A stretch of 64,000 bases of DNA from Pseudophaeobacter sp. EL27 (lineage in GTDB: Bacteria > Pseudomonadota > Alphaproteobacteria > Rhodobacterales > Rhodobacteraceae). A program made the position numbers and the translations under genes. Under the pieces are notes generated by a model. It was not told the origin of the DNA and did not search any database. It saw only the letters and a program-made list of their open reading frames with translations. Every line of letters begins with the position of its first letter. Position 1 is the first letter of the stretch. Below, piece after piece: positions 18,739 to 26,846 of this stretch. Location: the NCBI RefSeq assembly GCF_900313025.1, contig NZ_OMPQ01000008.1:62001-126000 (forward strand), in the 5' to 3' direction.

Positions 18739-20157
18739 ATGAACAGATATCCGCGCAATATGATTGGCTACGGGGCGCAGGCTCCTAATGCGGCCTGGCC
18801 GGGGAATGCCCGTGTGGCGGTGCAATTTGTGCTGAACTACGAGGAGGGCGGCGAGAATTGTATCCTGCACGGCGATGCAGGCTCCGAGGCGTTCTTGTCG
18901 GATATCGCCGGTGCCGCGCCCTGGGCTGGGCAACGGCACTGGAATATGGAATCGATTTATGAATATGGCGCACGGGCCGGGTTCTGGCGGCTGCATGACA
19001 TGTTCAACATGGCCGGCATCCCTCTGACGATCTATGGCGTGGCGGCGGCGCTGGCACGCTCGCCCGATCAGGTGGCGGCGATGAAATCCGCAGGCTGGGA
19101 GATCGCCAGCCATGGGCTGAAATGGGTCGAACACAAGGATATGCCTGAGGCGGAGGAGCGTGCCGCTATAGCTGAGGCCGTGCGTCTGCACACAGAGGTG
19201 GTCGGCGAACGCCCGCGCGGCTGGTACACCGGGCGCTGCAGCGCCAATACCGTGCGTCTGGTGGCCGAAGAGGGCGGCTTTGATTACGTCTCAGACACCT
19301 ATGACGATGATCTGCCCTATTGGCTGGAGGTCGGCGAGCGTGATCAACTGGTGATCCCCTATACGCTGGAAGCCAATGATATGCGCTTTGCCACGGCGCC
19401 GGGCTATATCACTGGCGAGCAGTTCTTTCAGTACCTAAAGGATGCCTTTGATCTGCTCTATGCCGAAGGGGCAGCAGGCAAGCCCAAGATGATGAACATC
19501 GGCTTGCACTGTCGCCTGATTGGACGGCCAGGCAAGGCGGCGGGGTTGAAGAAGTTCATCGACTACATTCAGGGTTTTGATCAGGTCTGGTGCCCGCGCC
19601 GGATCGAGGTGGCCGAGCATTGGGCCAAGACCCACCCGCATCAGCGTCGTGAACGTCCCAGCCAGATGGAACAGGCGCGGTTCGTTGAGGTTTTTGGTGG
19701 CATCTTTGAGCATTCGCCTTGGATTGCCGAGCGTGCCCATGGGCTGGAGCTGGGTCCGGCGCATGACACAGCGGGCGGCGTGCACAATGCCCTGTGCCGG
19801 ATGTTCCGCTCTGCCAGCGAAGATGAACGCCTGGGCGTTCTGACCGCCCACCCCGACCTGGCCGGCAAACTGGCGGCGGCAAAGCGATTGACAGCCGAAA
19901 GCTCTTCTGAGCAAGCCAGCGCCGGATTGGATGCGCTGACGGAGGCAGAGCATGCGCGATTTAGTGAACTCAACAGCGCCTATGTGGAGAAACACGGATT
20001 TCCCTTCATCATCGCGGTGCGCGACTACGACAAGGCCTCGATCCTGGCGAGTTTTGAACGTCGCATCAACAACGAGCGTGCGGTGGAATTTGCCGAGGCC
20101 TGCAAACAGGTCGAGCGCATTGCCGAATTCCGCCTGCGTGATCTGGTGCCCGCATGA
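18739..20157 (+). CDS. puuE: PuuE-type allantoinase fused to OHCU decarboxylase (UraD)
   Basis: 472 residues from ATG 18739; the frame is open further upstream but the family N-terminus (NRYPRNMIGYG) starts here. Residues 1 to about 310 are the NodB-like PuuE allantoinase (VQFVLNYEEGGEN, GWYTGRCSANTVRL, DTYDDDLPYW). Residues about 315-472 match OHCU decarboxylase: AHPDLAGKL (catalytic His about 371), SSSEQASAGLD, HGFPFIIAVRDYD and a final QVERIAEFRLRDL with the conserved Arg. One polypeptide would therefore turn OHCU into S-allantoin and then into allantoate. The stop overlaps allA by 4 bp. Confidence 0.92.
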   Translation: MNRYPRNMIGYGAQAPNAAWPGNARVAVQFVLNYEEGGENCILHGDAGSEAFLSDIAGAAPWAGQRHWNMESIYEYGARAGFWRLHDMFNMAGIPLTIYGVAAALARSPDQVAAMKSAGWEIASHGLKWVEHKDMPEAEERAAIAEAVRLHTEVVGERPRGWYTGRCSANTVRLVAEEGGFDYVSDTYDDDLPYWLEVGERDQLVIPYTLEANDMRFATAPGYITGEQFFQYLKDAFDLLYAEGAAGKPKMMNIGLHCRLIGRPGKAAGLKKFIDYIQGFDQVWCPRRIEVAEHWAKTHPHQRRERPSQMEQARFVEVFGGIFEHSPWIAERAHGLELGPAHDTAGGVHNALCRMFRSASEDERLGVLTAHPDLAGKLAAAKRLTAESSSEQASAGLDALTEAEHARFSELNSAYVEKHGFPFIIAVRDYDKASILASFERRINNERAVEFAEACKQVERIAEFRLRDLVPA

Positions 20158-20648
20158 GCGCGCCGGGGTACATTCAGATTCAGCTGATCAGCGCTGAGGC
20201 TTTTGCACCTTTTGGCGATCTCTTGGAGGTTTCCGGTCGCCCCGACAAGATGATCAATCAGGGGCTTTGCGGGCGCTATCATGACCGGGCGCAGATGGCG
20301 TTTTTTGAGGGGCGGGCGGGTTTGAGCCTGTTCAATGCGGAGCCCCGGGATCTGCCAATGCCCCTGGCAATGATGGAACGCCACCCCGAGGGCAGCCAGG
20401 CCTTTATCCCGATGAGCGAACACGGGTTTCTGGTGATCGTCGCCCCGGACGAGGGGGGCAAGCCGGGGGTGCCTAGGGCTTTTGAGACCCAGCCGGGGCA
20501 GGCGGTGAATTTTCATCGCGGCACCTGGCACGGGGTGCTGACGCCTTTGCAGGCGCCGGGGCTGTTTGCGGTCGTGGACCGGATCGGCGCAGGCGACAAC
20601 CTGCAGGAACATTGGTTCGAAACGCCTTTTGTGGTGGAGCGAGCCTGA
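20154..20648 (+). CDS. allA: Ureidoglycolate lyase
   Basis: 164 residues. Signature segments APFGDLLEV, MERHPEGSQAFIPM and VNFHRGTWHGVLTPL are those of AllA, which cleaves S-ureidoglycolate to glyoxylate and urea. Its ATG overlaps the puuE-uraD stop (ATGA, 20154-20157), so it is translated with the upstream steps. The intervening enzymes (allantoate amidohydrolase or allantoicase) are not in this window. Confidence 0.94.
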   Translation: MSAPGYIQIQLISAEAFAPFGDLLEVSGRPDKMINQGLCGRYHDRAQMAFFEGRAGLSLFNAEPRDLPMPLAMMERHPEGSQAFIPMSEHGFLVIVAPDEGGKPGVPRAFETQPGQAVNFHRGTWHGVLTPLQAPGLFAVVDRIGAGDNLQEHWFETPFVVERA

Positions 20649-20716
20649 TAACGACGAGAGAGACCACCCAAAGAAGGTGGCGATCTTGAAAACCAACAGA
20701 ACGAGGGAAAACAGAA

Positions 20717-22144
20717 ATGGCTGACGGCGCTTTAGGAACGCCCGCGCAATTGCGGGATCCGAATTATACTCCACCTCTGGCACGTGCGGTGCCGCTGGGC
20801 ATCCAGCATGTGCTGGCAATGTTTGTCTCCAACGTGACACCGGCGATTATCGTGGCGGGGGCTGCGGGGTTTGGCTTTGGCTCCAACTCGCCAGATTTCC
20901 CGGAGCTGCTGTATCTGATCCAGATGTCGATGCTTTTTGCCGGGGTGGCCACGCTGTTGCAGACCATCACTCTGGGGCCAGTTGGCGCGGCGCTGCCGAT
21001 TGTGCAGGGGACCAGTTTTGCCTTTCTTCCCATCATGATCCCGCTGGTGGCGGGCAAAGGCGTTGATGGTCTGGCGGCGCTTTATGGCGGGGTGCTGATT
21101 GGTGGCATTTTCCACGGGCTGTTGGGGCTGGTGATTGGCAAGATCCGCTTTGCCCTGCCACCGCTGGTCACCGGCTTGGTGGTGACGATGATTGGTCTGG
21201 CGCTGGTCAAGGTTGGCATTCAATATGCTGCCGGCGGGGTGCCTGCGATTGGCACACCTGAATATGGTTCACTGCTGAATTGGTCTGCGGCGCTGGTGGT
21301 GATTTTTGCCACGCTGGGGCTCAAGTTTTTTGCCCGTGGCATGTTGTCGGTATCGGCGGTGCTCTTGGGGCTGATCGTGGGCTATATCTATGCTTTGGCG
21401 ATGGGCATGGTGACGGTTGAGGCTATCAGCGGCAGCTGGTCACGCGCGGCCTCTTTTGCCCTGCCTGTGCCGTTTAAGTACGGCTTTGAGTTCTCTTTTG
21501 CCGCCATCTTGGGGTTCTGCTTGATGGCCTTTGTTTCGGCGGTCGAGACCGTGGGCGATGTCAGCGGGATTACCCGAGGTGGTGCCAAGCGCGAAGCCAC
21601 GGAAGAGGAAATCATCGGGGCCACTTATGCGGATGGTATCGGCTCTGCGGTGGCCGGGATCTTTGGCGGCCTGCCCAATACTTCGTTTAGTCAGAATGTT
21701 GGGTTGATTGCCATGACCGGCGTCATGAGCCGCCATGTGGTCACCATCGGGGCGCTGTTTCTGATCCTATGTGGCCTGGTGCCCAAGGTCGGCGCGATCA
21801 TCCGTACCATTCCAATTGAGGTGCTGGGCGGTGGTGTCATCGTGATGTTTGGCATGGTTGTTGCTGCCGGTATTTCGATGCTGTCGGATGTGGATTGGAA
21901 TCGCCGCAATATGGTGATTTTTGCCATTTCCCTGTCGGTAGGTTTGGGGCTGCAGCTGGAACCCGGCGCGGTGCAGTATCTGCCTGGGACGCTGAAGGTG
22001 CTGATGACCAGCGGCTTGTTACCCGCCGCGCTGATTGCCATTGTGCTGAACCTGATCCTGCCTGCAGAACTGGCCGATGAGGCGACTGAAGAGGTCTCTG
22101 GTGGCATGGCGGGTCATGGGGATGGCAGCCTGCCAGGAGAATGA
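20717..22144 (+). CDS. NCS2-family purine permease (urate/xanthine:cation symporter)
   Basis: 475 residues with 12-14 hydrophobic segments. NCS2 signatures are present: VQGTSFAFLPIM near residue 96 and NTSFSQNVGLIAMTGVMSRHV near residue 320. Start ATG 20717 has GAGGGAAAA upstream. Family members import xanthine, urate or uracil with protons or sodium. Position at the end of the urate operon makes urate or xanthine the likely substrate. Exact specificity cannot be read from sequence. Confidence 0.92.
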   Translation: MADGALGTPAQLRDPNYTPPLARAVPLGIQHVLAMFVSNVTPAIIVAGAAGFGFGSNSPDFPELLYLIQMSMLFAGVATLLQTITLGPVGAALPIVQGTSFAFLPIMIPLVAGKGVDGLAALYGGVLIGGIFHGLLGLVIGKIRFALPPLVTGLVVTMIGLALVKVGIQYAAGGVPAIGTPEYGSLLNWSAALVVIFATLGLKFFARGMLSVSAVLLGLIVGYIYALAMGMVTVEAISGSWSRAASFALPVPFKYGFEFSFAAILGFCLMAFVSAVETVGDVSGITRGGAKREATEEEIIGATYADGIGSAVAGIFGGLPNTSFSQNVGLIAMTGVMSRHVVTIGALFLILCGLVPKVGAIIRTIPIEVLGGGVIVMFGMVVAAGISMLSDVDWNRRNMVIFAISLSVGLGLQLEPGAVQYLPGTLKVLMTSGLLPAALIAIVLNLILPAELADEATEEVSGGMAGHGDGSLPGE

Positions 22145-22168
22145 GGTTAAAGGCCTCTGGGTTGAGGT

Positions 22169-22292
22169 GGGGCTCCCGCCCAATCCAGGACAATCAAAGA
22201 CTGGCCTGGATCAGTTGGGCCCAGCGCCGCGCTTCGCGCGGCGCTTTTCTTTTGCTGAGAGGTTCTAAAGGGTAGGTTTGCCCCTTCAGAAC
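22169..22292 (+). repeat. Dispersed mosaic repeat, copy C (short)
   Basis: Contains the GGGGCTCCCGCCC box (22169-22181), TTGGGCCC, a perfect 9-bp-stem GC hairpin with a TTC loop (22224-22244), and a GTTCT...AGAAC palindrome (22262-22292). Lacks the fourth block present in copies A and B. Lies directly after the purine permease gene. Confidence 0.7.
22224..22254 (+). terminator. Rho-independent-like terminator after the purine permease gene
   Basis: Perfect 9-bp GC-rich stem GCGCCGCGC/GCGCGGCGC with a three-base loop followed by TTTTCTTTT. It sits 80 bp past the permease stop, is part of repeat copy C, and fits intrinsic termination. Confidence 0.7.
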
Positions 22293-22313
22293 TTTTGAAA
22301 TCTTTGTGCTTCG

Positions 22314-23089
22314 GTCATCCCCTCCCAAAAAAACAGTGGTGTTCAAAAGTAGAGTTTTCTCGGCGGGATATTAGAGGAGGTTTTTGATGAAGACTGCACG
22401 ATATAGCGAGGCACGGATCATGGGTATCTTGAAGCAGGCAGAGGGCGGTGCCCCGGTCTCTGACCTGTGCCGCGAACACGGAATCAGCAGCGCGAGTTTG
22501 TACAAATGGCGAGCTAAGTCTGGCGGCATGGACACGTGCTTGATCGCTGAGATGGAGTTCAAGGCAGACCAGCTTGCAGATGGGCCGTCGCTCCGGACCC
22601 TGAATGTGCTGGAGGACTTTAATCGTGAAAGTTTGGCCATTGAGGGCGGCTTCTCACCTCCGGCCGAACACGTTGTCCGAAGCCTGAACCAGATCATCGC
22701 GTGGCGCGGAAGGCCCAAAGCTATTCGTGTGGACAATGGCCGGGAGCATGTCAGCGGAAAGCTCCCTTTCGGGACATTGCATCACAATACCCTGCCGGTC
22801 GGTGGCTGGAATGGGCCGAGAAGCGCAACCTGCGGTTTGAATACATCCAGCCAGGCAAGCCACAGCAAAACGCCAATATCGAACGCTACAACCGCACGGT
22901 TCGCGGCGAAGGGCTGAGCCAATACATCATTGAAACCTTCGAGGAGGCGCAGGAACAGGCCACTGAATGGCTCTGGACTTACAACAATGAACGACCCAAC
23001 ATGGGTATCGGCGGCATGACACCCGCCATGAAACTGAAAACAGCCGCGTGAGTACTACGGCTGGACCCCATTGAAAATGGGGCGATACA
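22314..23089 (+). mobile_element. Decayed IS3-family (IS407-like) element
   Basis: About 775 bp instead of the usual 1.2-1.3 kb. Contains the start of orfA and the end of orfB of an IS3-family transposase. Probable ends are a TCATCCCCTCCC-type left end near 22315 and GGGGCGATACA near 23089, which as reverse complements resemble each other weakly. I could not identify a target-site duplication, so the boundaries are approximate. Confidence 0.65.
22387..23051 (+). pseudogene. IS3-family transposase remnant (orfA fused to orfB, deleted and frameshifted)
   Basis: Begins as a normal OrfA (ARYSEARIMGILKQAEGG, LCREHGISSASLYKWRAK) after a GAGGAGG site. It jumps at about residue 42 into the middle of OrfB (ADQLADGPSLRTLNVLEDFNRE), so the rest of orfA and the first part of orfB are gone. 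The first catalytic Asp position (MDF in relatives) reads MEF. Near 22760-22800 extra DNA breaks the frame, and the C-terminal part (WAEKRNLRFEYIQPGKPQQN, IERYNRTVRGEGL, TYNNERPNMGIGGMTPAMKLK) continues in another frame to 23051. Cannot encode an active transposase. Confidence 0.85.
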
Positions 23090-23189
23090 ACTCCTCCTGG
23101 CCCAAAGGTGGACCGCGCCTGCGCGCGGCAGCCAGGGCTGCCTCTGACCCGGGATGCGGCAAGTGGGGCGCTTGTCGCGAGGAGGAGTA

Positions 23190-23228
23190 GCGCCGCGCGA
23201 AGCGCGGCGCCGGGCCCAACGGGAGCCC
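23190..23228 (-). repeat. Dispersed mosaic repeat, copy D (inverted)
   Basis: Read on the minus strand: GGGCTCCCG, TTGGGCCC and then the same 21-nt hairpin as copy C (23190-23210 is its exact reverse complement). Copies C and D lie about 950 bp apart in opposite orientation on either side of the IS3 remnant. The rest of 23090-23277 shows no gene. Confidence 0.65.
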
Positions 23229-23277
23229 TGCAGCTTGGCTGCTGTGGCGACGGGCGGGAGAGGCTGGCTCCGGAGTC

Positions 23278-24264
23278 TTAGCGATCGGTCATCAGGCGGG
23301 CGACGTCCAGCATGCGCGCCGAAAAACCCCATTCATTGTCATACCAGCCAAAGACCCGGACCTGTTGTTCGCCAACAAATCGAATTTCGGGTGCTGCGAG
23401 CACCAGAGATTCTGGGCGCGCTCGCAGGTCTGACGAGACCAGCGGCATCTCGGTCCAGCCCAGCACTTCGGCTGCCTCGGCTCCGGCCTTTAGGGCAATG
23501 CTAAATTGGGTCTCATCCATCGGGGTTTGCAGCCGTGCCACCAGATCCACGGCCGAGACACTGGCAGTTGGCACCCGCACAGCGGCGCCGCTTATGCGCC
23601 CTTTCAGATGTGGCAGAACTTCGTCAATCAGATGCGTGGCGGAACTGGTCGTTGGGACCATCGACAGGGCACCAGCGCGTGAACGGGCAAAATCGCCACG
23701 CGGCGCATCCACCATGGGTTGCGAGTTGGTGTAGCAATGGATGGTGGTCATATGGGCGCTGTCAATACCGCCGATCTCATCCACCAGTTTAACCAGCGGT
23801 GCCAGCCCATTGGTGGTACAGGAGGCGTTGGAGACAATCCGCGCCGCTCCCAACTGATCTTCATTGGCGCCATAGACCACCGTTAGCTCGGCGGCGGGCG
23901 AGGGACCTGAGATCAGGACCTTACTGGCCCCCGCCGCCAGGCCGCGCTGGGCCACATCCGAGCTGCGGGCAATGCCTGTGCAATCCAGCACCACGTCAAC
24001 GCCAGAAAGATCGACCCGGGTCAGATCGGCCTCATGGTGCATCGGGATCGCCCGTTCCAGAACTCTGAGCTGGCCCTCCCCATGGGTTACCGCATGTGGG
24101 AAGGGGCCAAAGGTGCTATCATATTGAAACAGATAGGCACACATCTCCAAGGGGGCGATGTCATTGATCAGGGTGATCTCGACCCCCTCGCCGCGCGTCG
24201 TGGTGAGGATCTGGCGCAGAATCGCGCGGCCGATACGGCCAAACCCGTTGATAGCAATTTTCAT
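23278..24264 (-). CDS. gap: Glyceraldehyde-3-phosphate dehydrogenase (type I)
   Basis: 328 residues. Rossmann motif INGFGRIGR, active site SNASCTTNGLAPL with the catalytic Cys, HMTTIHCYTN, and the C-terminal WYDNEWGFSARM. Start ATG 24264 chosen from the conserved N-terminus MKIAINGFGRIGR; the frame runs 12 codons further upstream. Catalyses oxidation and phosphorylation of glyceraldehyde-3-phosphate. An erythrose-4-phosphate dehydrogenase role is possible, since the two families are close. Not obviously linked to the neighbouring catabolic genes. Confidence 0.93.
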   Translation of the reverse strand: MKIAINGFGRIGRAILRQILTTTRGEGVEITLINDIAPLEMCAYLFQYDSTFGPFPHAVTHGEGQLRVLERAIPMHHEADLTRVDLSGVDVVLDCTGIARSSDVAQRGLAAGASKVLISGPSPAAELTVVYGANEDQLGAARIVSNASCTTNGLAPLVKLVDEIGGIDSAHMTTIHCYTNSQPMVDAPRGDFARSRAGALSMVPTTSSATHLIDEVLPHLKGRISGAAVRVPTASVSAVDLVARLQTPMDETQFSIALKAGAEAAEVLGWTEMPLVSSDLRARPESLVLAAPEIRFVGEQQVRVFGWYDNEWGFSARMLDVARLMTDR

Positions 24265-24381
24265 GAGCGCAACTCTCCAGCGGTCCGGTTTGCCCTGCAA
24301 GGGGCGGCGCCCGGGATCTGTTCAGTGGATATGCTCTGGCTGACCAAATTCAGATCAGCGCGGGCGGTGATTTTGATGGTG

Positions 24382-24750
24382 TTACTTTCGAGGGCAGATC
24401 AGGCTGGCAAAGTAGGTGCCGGTGATGTCCCGATAGAGGGTGTCGAGGTTGGCGCTGCACCCGGTTGCATGTCGAAAAGCCCGCACGGCCTGCCGGGCGC
24501 TGAGCACCGCAGGAGGGCGTTCGGGCAGCAACTCGACGTTGAGCCGGGTGGCGTGATAAAACCCAGGCGCCTCTGCCGCCGGAGCCACAACCCAAGTGCG
24601 CCCCAGAACCGTGACCTGTTTGGCGGCTTCTGCCTCCTTGGCCGCAGTGGCCATGGGCATCAGGGCGCAGGTCAGCAAAAGGCACAGGGCAGCCGTCAGC
24701 TTTGCGGGCTGTTTTGAGGACAGGTTTGAGGACAGGGGACTGGTGATCAT
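24382..24750 (-). CDS. Small secreted protein of unknown function
   Basis: About 122 residues from ATG 24750. Residues about 13-35 form a signal peptide (LTAALCLLLTCALMPMATAA). The mature part carries VTVLGRTWVVAP, a basic-hydrophobic middle and two Cys (GCSANLD and LICPRK) that could pair in the periplasm. No family recognised. Good codon structure and the signal sequence support expression. Lies between allE and gap on the same strand. Confidence 0.6.
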   Translation of the reverse strand: MITSPLSSNLSSKQPAKLTAALCLLLTCALMPMATAAKEAEAAKQVTVLGRTWVVAPAAEAPGFYHATRLNVELLPERPPAVLSARQAVRAFRHATGCSANLDTLYRDITGTYFASLICPRK

Positions 24751-24922
24751 CACAAAAGCTCCGACAGTCAAAAGCACATGCGGCCAGCCTAGCGTCGCAT
24801 CGAGGCTTTGCAATGGGCTTCTCCGCCAGCAGCCGCAAAGAATGCGGCAACTGAGGTGATTTGACGAGAAAGTGCTGACTGTAGTTTGTGTTTCTGCCGT
24901 CAAACTCGGAAGGACAATTGGT

Positions 24923-25747
24923 CTACAGGTCCAGCGGCATGTGGCGGTTTACATCTTTGTACAGCAAATAACGGAAGGGACCCGGCCCGGCGGCATAGCA
25001 GGCCTGCGGGCAGAAGGCGCGCAGCCACATAAAGTCCCCGGATTCGACCTCGACCCAATCCTTGTTCAGCAGATAGACCGCTTTGCCCTCAAGCACGTAG
25101 AGCCCGTGCTCCATCACATGGGTTTCTTCAAAGGGGATGACGCCACCGGGCTGGAAGGTGACGATGGTGACATGCATGTCGTGGGACATGTCCTCGGGAT
25201 CCATAAAACGGGTGGTGGCCCAGCGTCCTTCGGTGTCGGGCATGGCATTGGGGGTGATGTCCTGCTCGTTGCAGGTAAAGGCCTGGGGTTTGTCGACACC
25301 GGGGGCCTCTTGCCAGCGTTTACGGATCCAGTGAAAGCTGGCGCTGGCCGGGCTGTGGTTGTGCAGGGTCCAATCACAGCCTGCAGGCAGATAGGCAAAA
25401 CTGCCAGAGGTGAGGCTATGCACTGTGCCCTCAATGGTCAGCTGCACTGTGCCTTCGGTGACAAACAGACTGCCCTGGGCAGCTGCATCGCTTTCGGGGC
25501 TGTCTGAGCCGCCACCGGGTTGGAGCTCCACGATATACTGCGAGAAAGTCTCGGAAAATCCGGTCATGGGTCGGGCGATGACCCACATGCGCATGCCCTG
25601 CCAACCCGGCAGGAAGGAGGTGGTGATATCGCGCATGGTCCCCCCTGGCAGCACCGCATAGGCCTCGGTGAAAACCGCGCGCCCGGTGAGCAGCTGATCC
25701 TGGCCGGGAAGGCCGCCTTTGGGGGTGAAGTAGCTGCTTTGGCTCAT
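24923..25747 (-). CDS. allE: (S)-ureidoglycine aminohydrolase, bicupin
   Basis: 274 residues, two cupin domains. The C-terminal one has MHVTIVTFQPGG, then EETHVMEHGLYVLEGKA, providing the Mn-binding His/Glu set. This is the AllE/UGHY family, which releases ammonia from S-ureidoglycine to form S-ureidoglycolate, the substrate of AllA (20154-20648). The IclR gene upstream on the same strand (159-bp gap) is a candidate regulator. Physically separated from the urate operon by the IS remnant and gap. Confidence 0.93.
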   Translation of the reverse strand: MSQSSYFTPKGGLPGQDQLLTGRAVFTEAYAVLPGGTMRDITTSFLPGWQGMRMWVIARPMTGFSETFSQYIVELQPGGGSDSPESDAAAQGSLFVTEGTVQLTIEGTVHSLTSGSFAYLPAGCDWTLHNHSPASASFHWIRKRWQEAPGVDKPQAFTCNEQDITPNAMPDTEGRWATTRFMDPEDMSHDMHVTIVTFQPGGVIPFEETHVMEHGLYVLEGKAVYLLNKDWVEVESGDFMWLRAFCPQACYAAGPGPFRYLLYKDVNRHMPLDL

Positions 25748-25905
25748 GTTGCGTCCCTATTACTCGGTATCGCCTGCCAAAGGGGCAGGCCAAGGGCAAT
25801 ATGCGCCTCTCCCGGCACCTCTCCAAGCGGCACCGCGCTGATAACTACCTTCGTGTTTTTTTGAAAACGCTCTCGACGGGGACTGCCGGGAGGGACCCGG
25901 GGAGG

Positions 25906-26682
25906 TTAGAGATCGTCCACCGCATTGGTCTGGCGCAACTCAGCGGCGCAGACCTGCAGCCCCTGTAACAGCTCTTCGGCTTTGTGGTCATTTGTCAGAC
26001 CGCCGGGGGCAGAGCTGCCCAGAACCACCGGTGTTTTTCCAGGCCGGGACAGCGGCACTGCATAGCCAATGATGCCGGGTTCGAATTCGCTGTTGGTCAC
26101 ACAGTAGCCAAGGCTGCGGGCCTCTGCGATCTGTTGCAAAATCGCGTCCCGGGACAGCAGCGACTGTTCCGTGTGGCGCGGGATTTCCGAAGTTTCCAGC
26201 AGGGCGGCGGCTTCATCCTGGGGCAGGCAGGCCATGAGCATCCTGCCAAGGCTGGTGTGAACCAGCGGGATATGGGCGCCAGCGGTGAAGCCATAGGTGA
26301 CCGCTCCGCGCTCCGTCGTAGATTGCGCTAGCAGCAGTACGCGACCCTGATCCAAAATCGCCAGGCTGAGTTCGGTTTCCAGTTTGCGGGCATGTTGGTT
26401 CAGCACCGGTTGAACCCGGCGGCCAAACTGATTGGCCTGCAAAAAACCGCCGGCTAGGGCCAGAACTCTGGGAGTGAGCGACAGCATGCGCCCCTGTTGG
26501 CGCAGATAGCCGGCCTGAACCAGCGTCAGCGCGCCGCGTCGCGCTGTGGCACGATCTTGATTCGTGCGTCGGGCGATCTCAGCAAGTGTCATGCTCGGCG
26601 TGGCTGCATCAAACACGGCCAGTACGGATAACCCTTTGGCAAAGCTGGAGGAAATATTTCGATCTTGGTTGGGTTTGGTCAT
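25906..26682 (-). CDS. IclR-family transcriptional regulator
   Basis: 258 residues from ATG 26682. N-terminal winged HTH (FAKGLSVLAVFD, MTLAEIARRTNQDRATARRGALTLVQAGYL) and a C-terminal effector-binding domain (HTSLGRMLMACLP, RSLGYCVTNSEFEPGIIGYAVPL). Members of this PcaR/PobR-like branch control aromatic catabolism, fitting the divergent Rieske oxygenase gene. It could also control allE downstream. Confidence 0.9.
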   Translation of the reverse strand: MTKPNQDRNISSSFAKGLSVLAVFDAATPSMTLAEIARRTNQDRATARRGALTLVQAGYLRQQGRMLSLTPRVLALAGGFLQANQFGRRVQPVLNQHARKLETELSLAILDQGRVLLLAQSTTERGAVTYGFTAGAHIPLVHTSLGRMLMACLPQDEAAALLETSEIPRHTEQSLLSRDAILQQIAEARSLGYCVTNSEFEPGIIGYAVPLSRPGKTPVVLGSSAPGGLTNDHKAEELLQGLQVCAAELRQTNAVDDL

Positions 26683-26736
26683 GAATTCGCCGTCTGTCAA
26701 AATTGAAAATAGTTTAGTGACCTTGACAATGGCCGG

Positions 26737-26780
26737 AACGCACAACAAAAATTGATCGTATTAACAAACATAAGTGCGTT
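26737..26780. promoter_or_regulatory. Spaced inverted repeat in the IclR/Rieske divergent promoter
   Basis: AACGCAC (26737-26743) and GTGCGTT (26774-26780) are exact 7-bp inverted repeats 30 bp apart. A TTGACA -35-like hexamer lies at 26723-26728. Placement between divergent regulator and target genes suggests an operator, but no consensus for this regulator is known to me. Confidence 0.35.
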
Positions 26781-26846
26781 TATCGAACTGTGTCAATGGC
26801 GCGAATGCGCGCACCCCGGTTTGAATTGCCAAAGAAAGAGCCAGCT

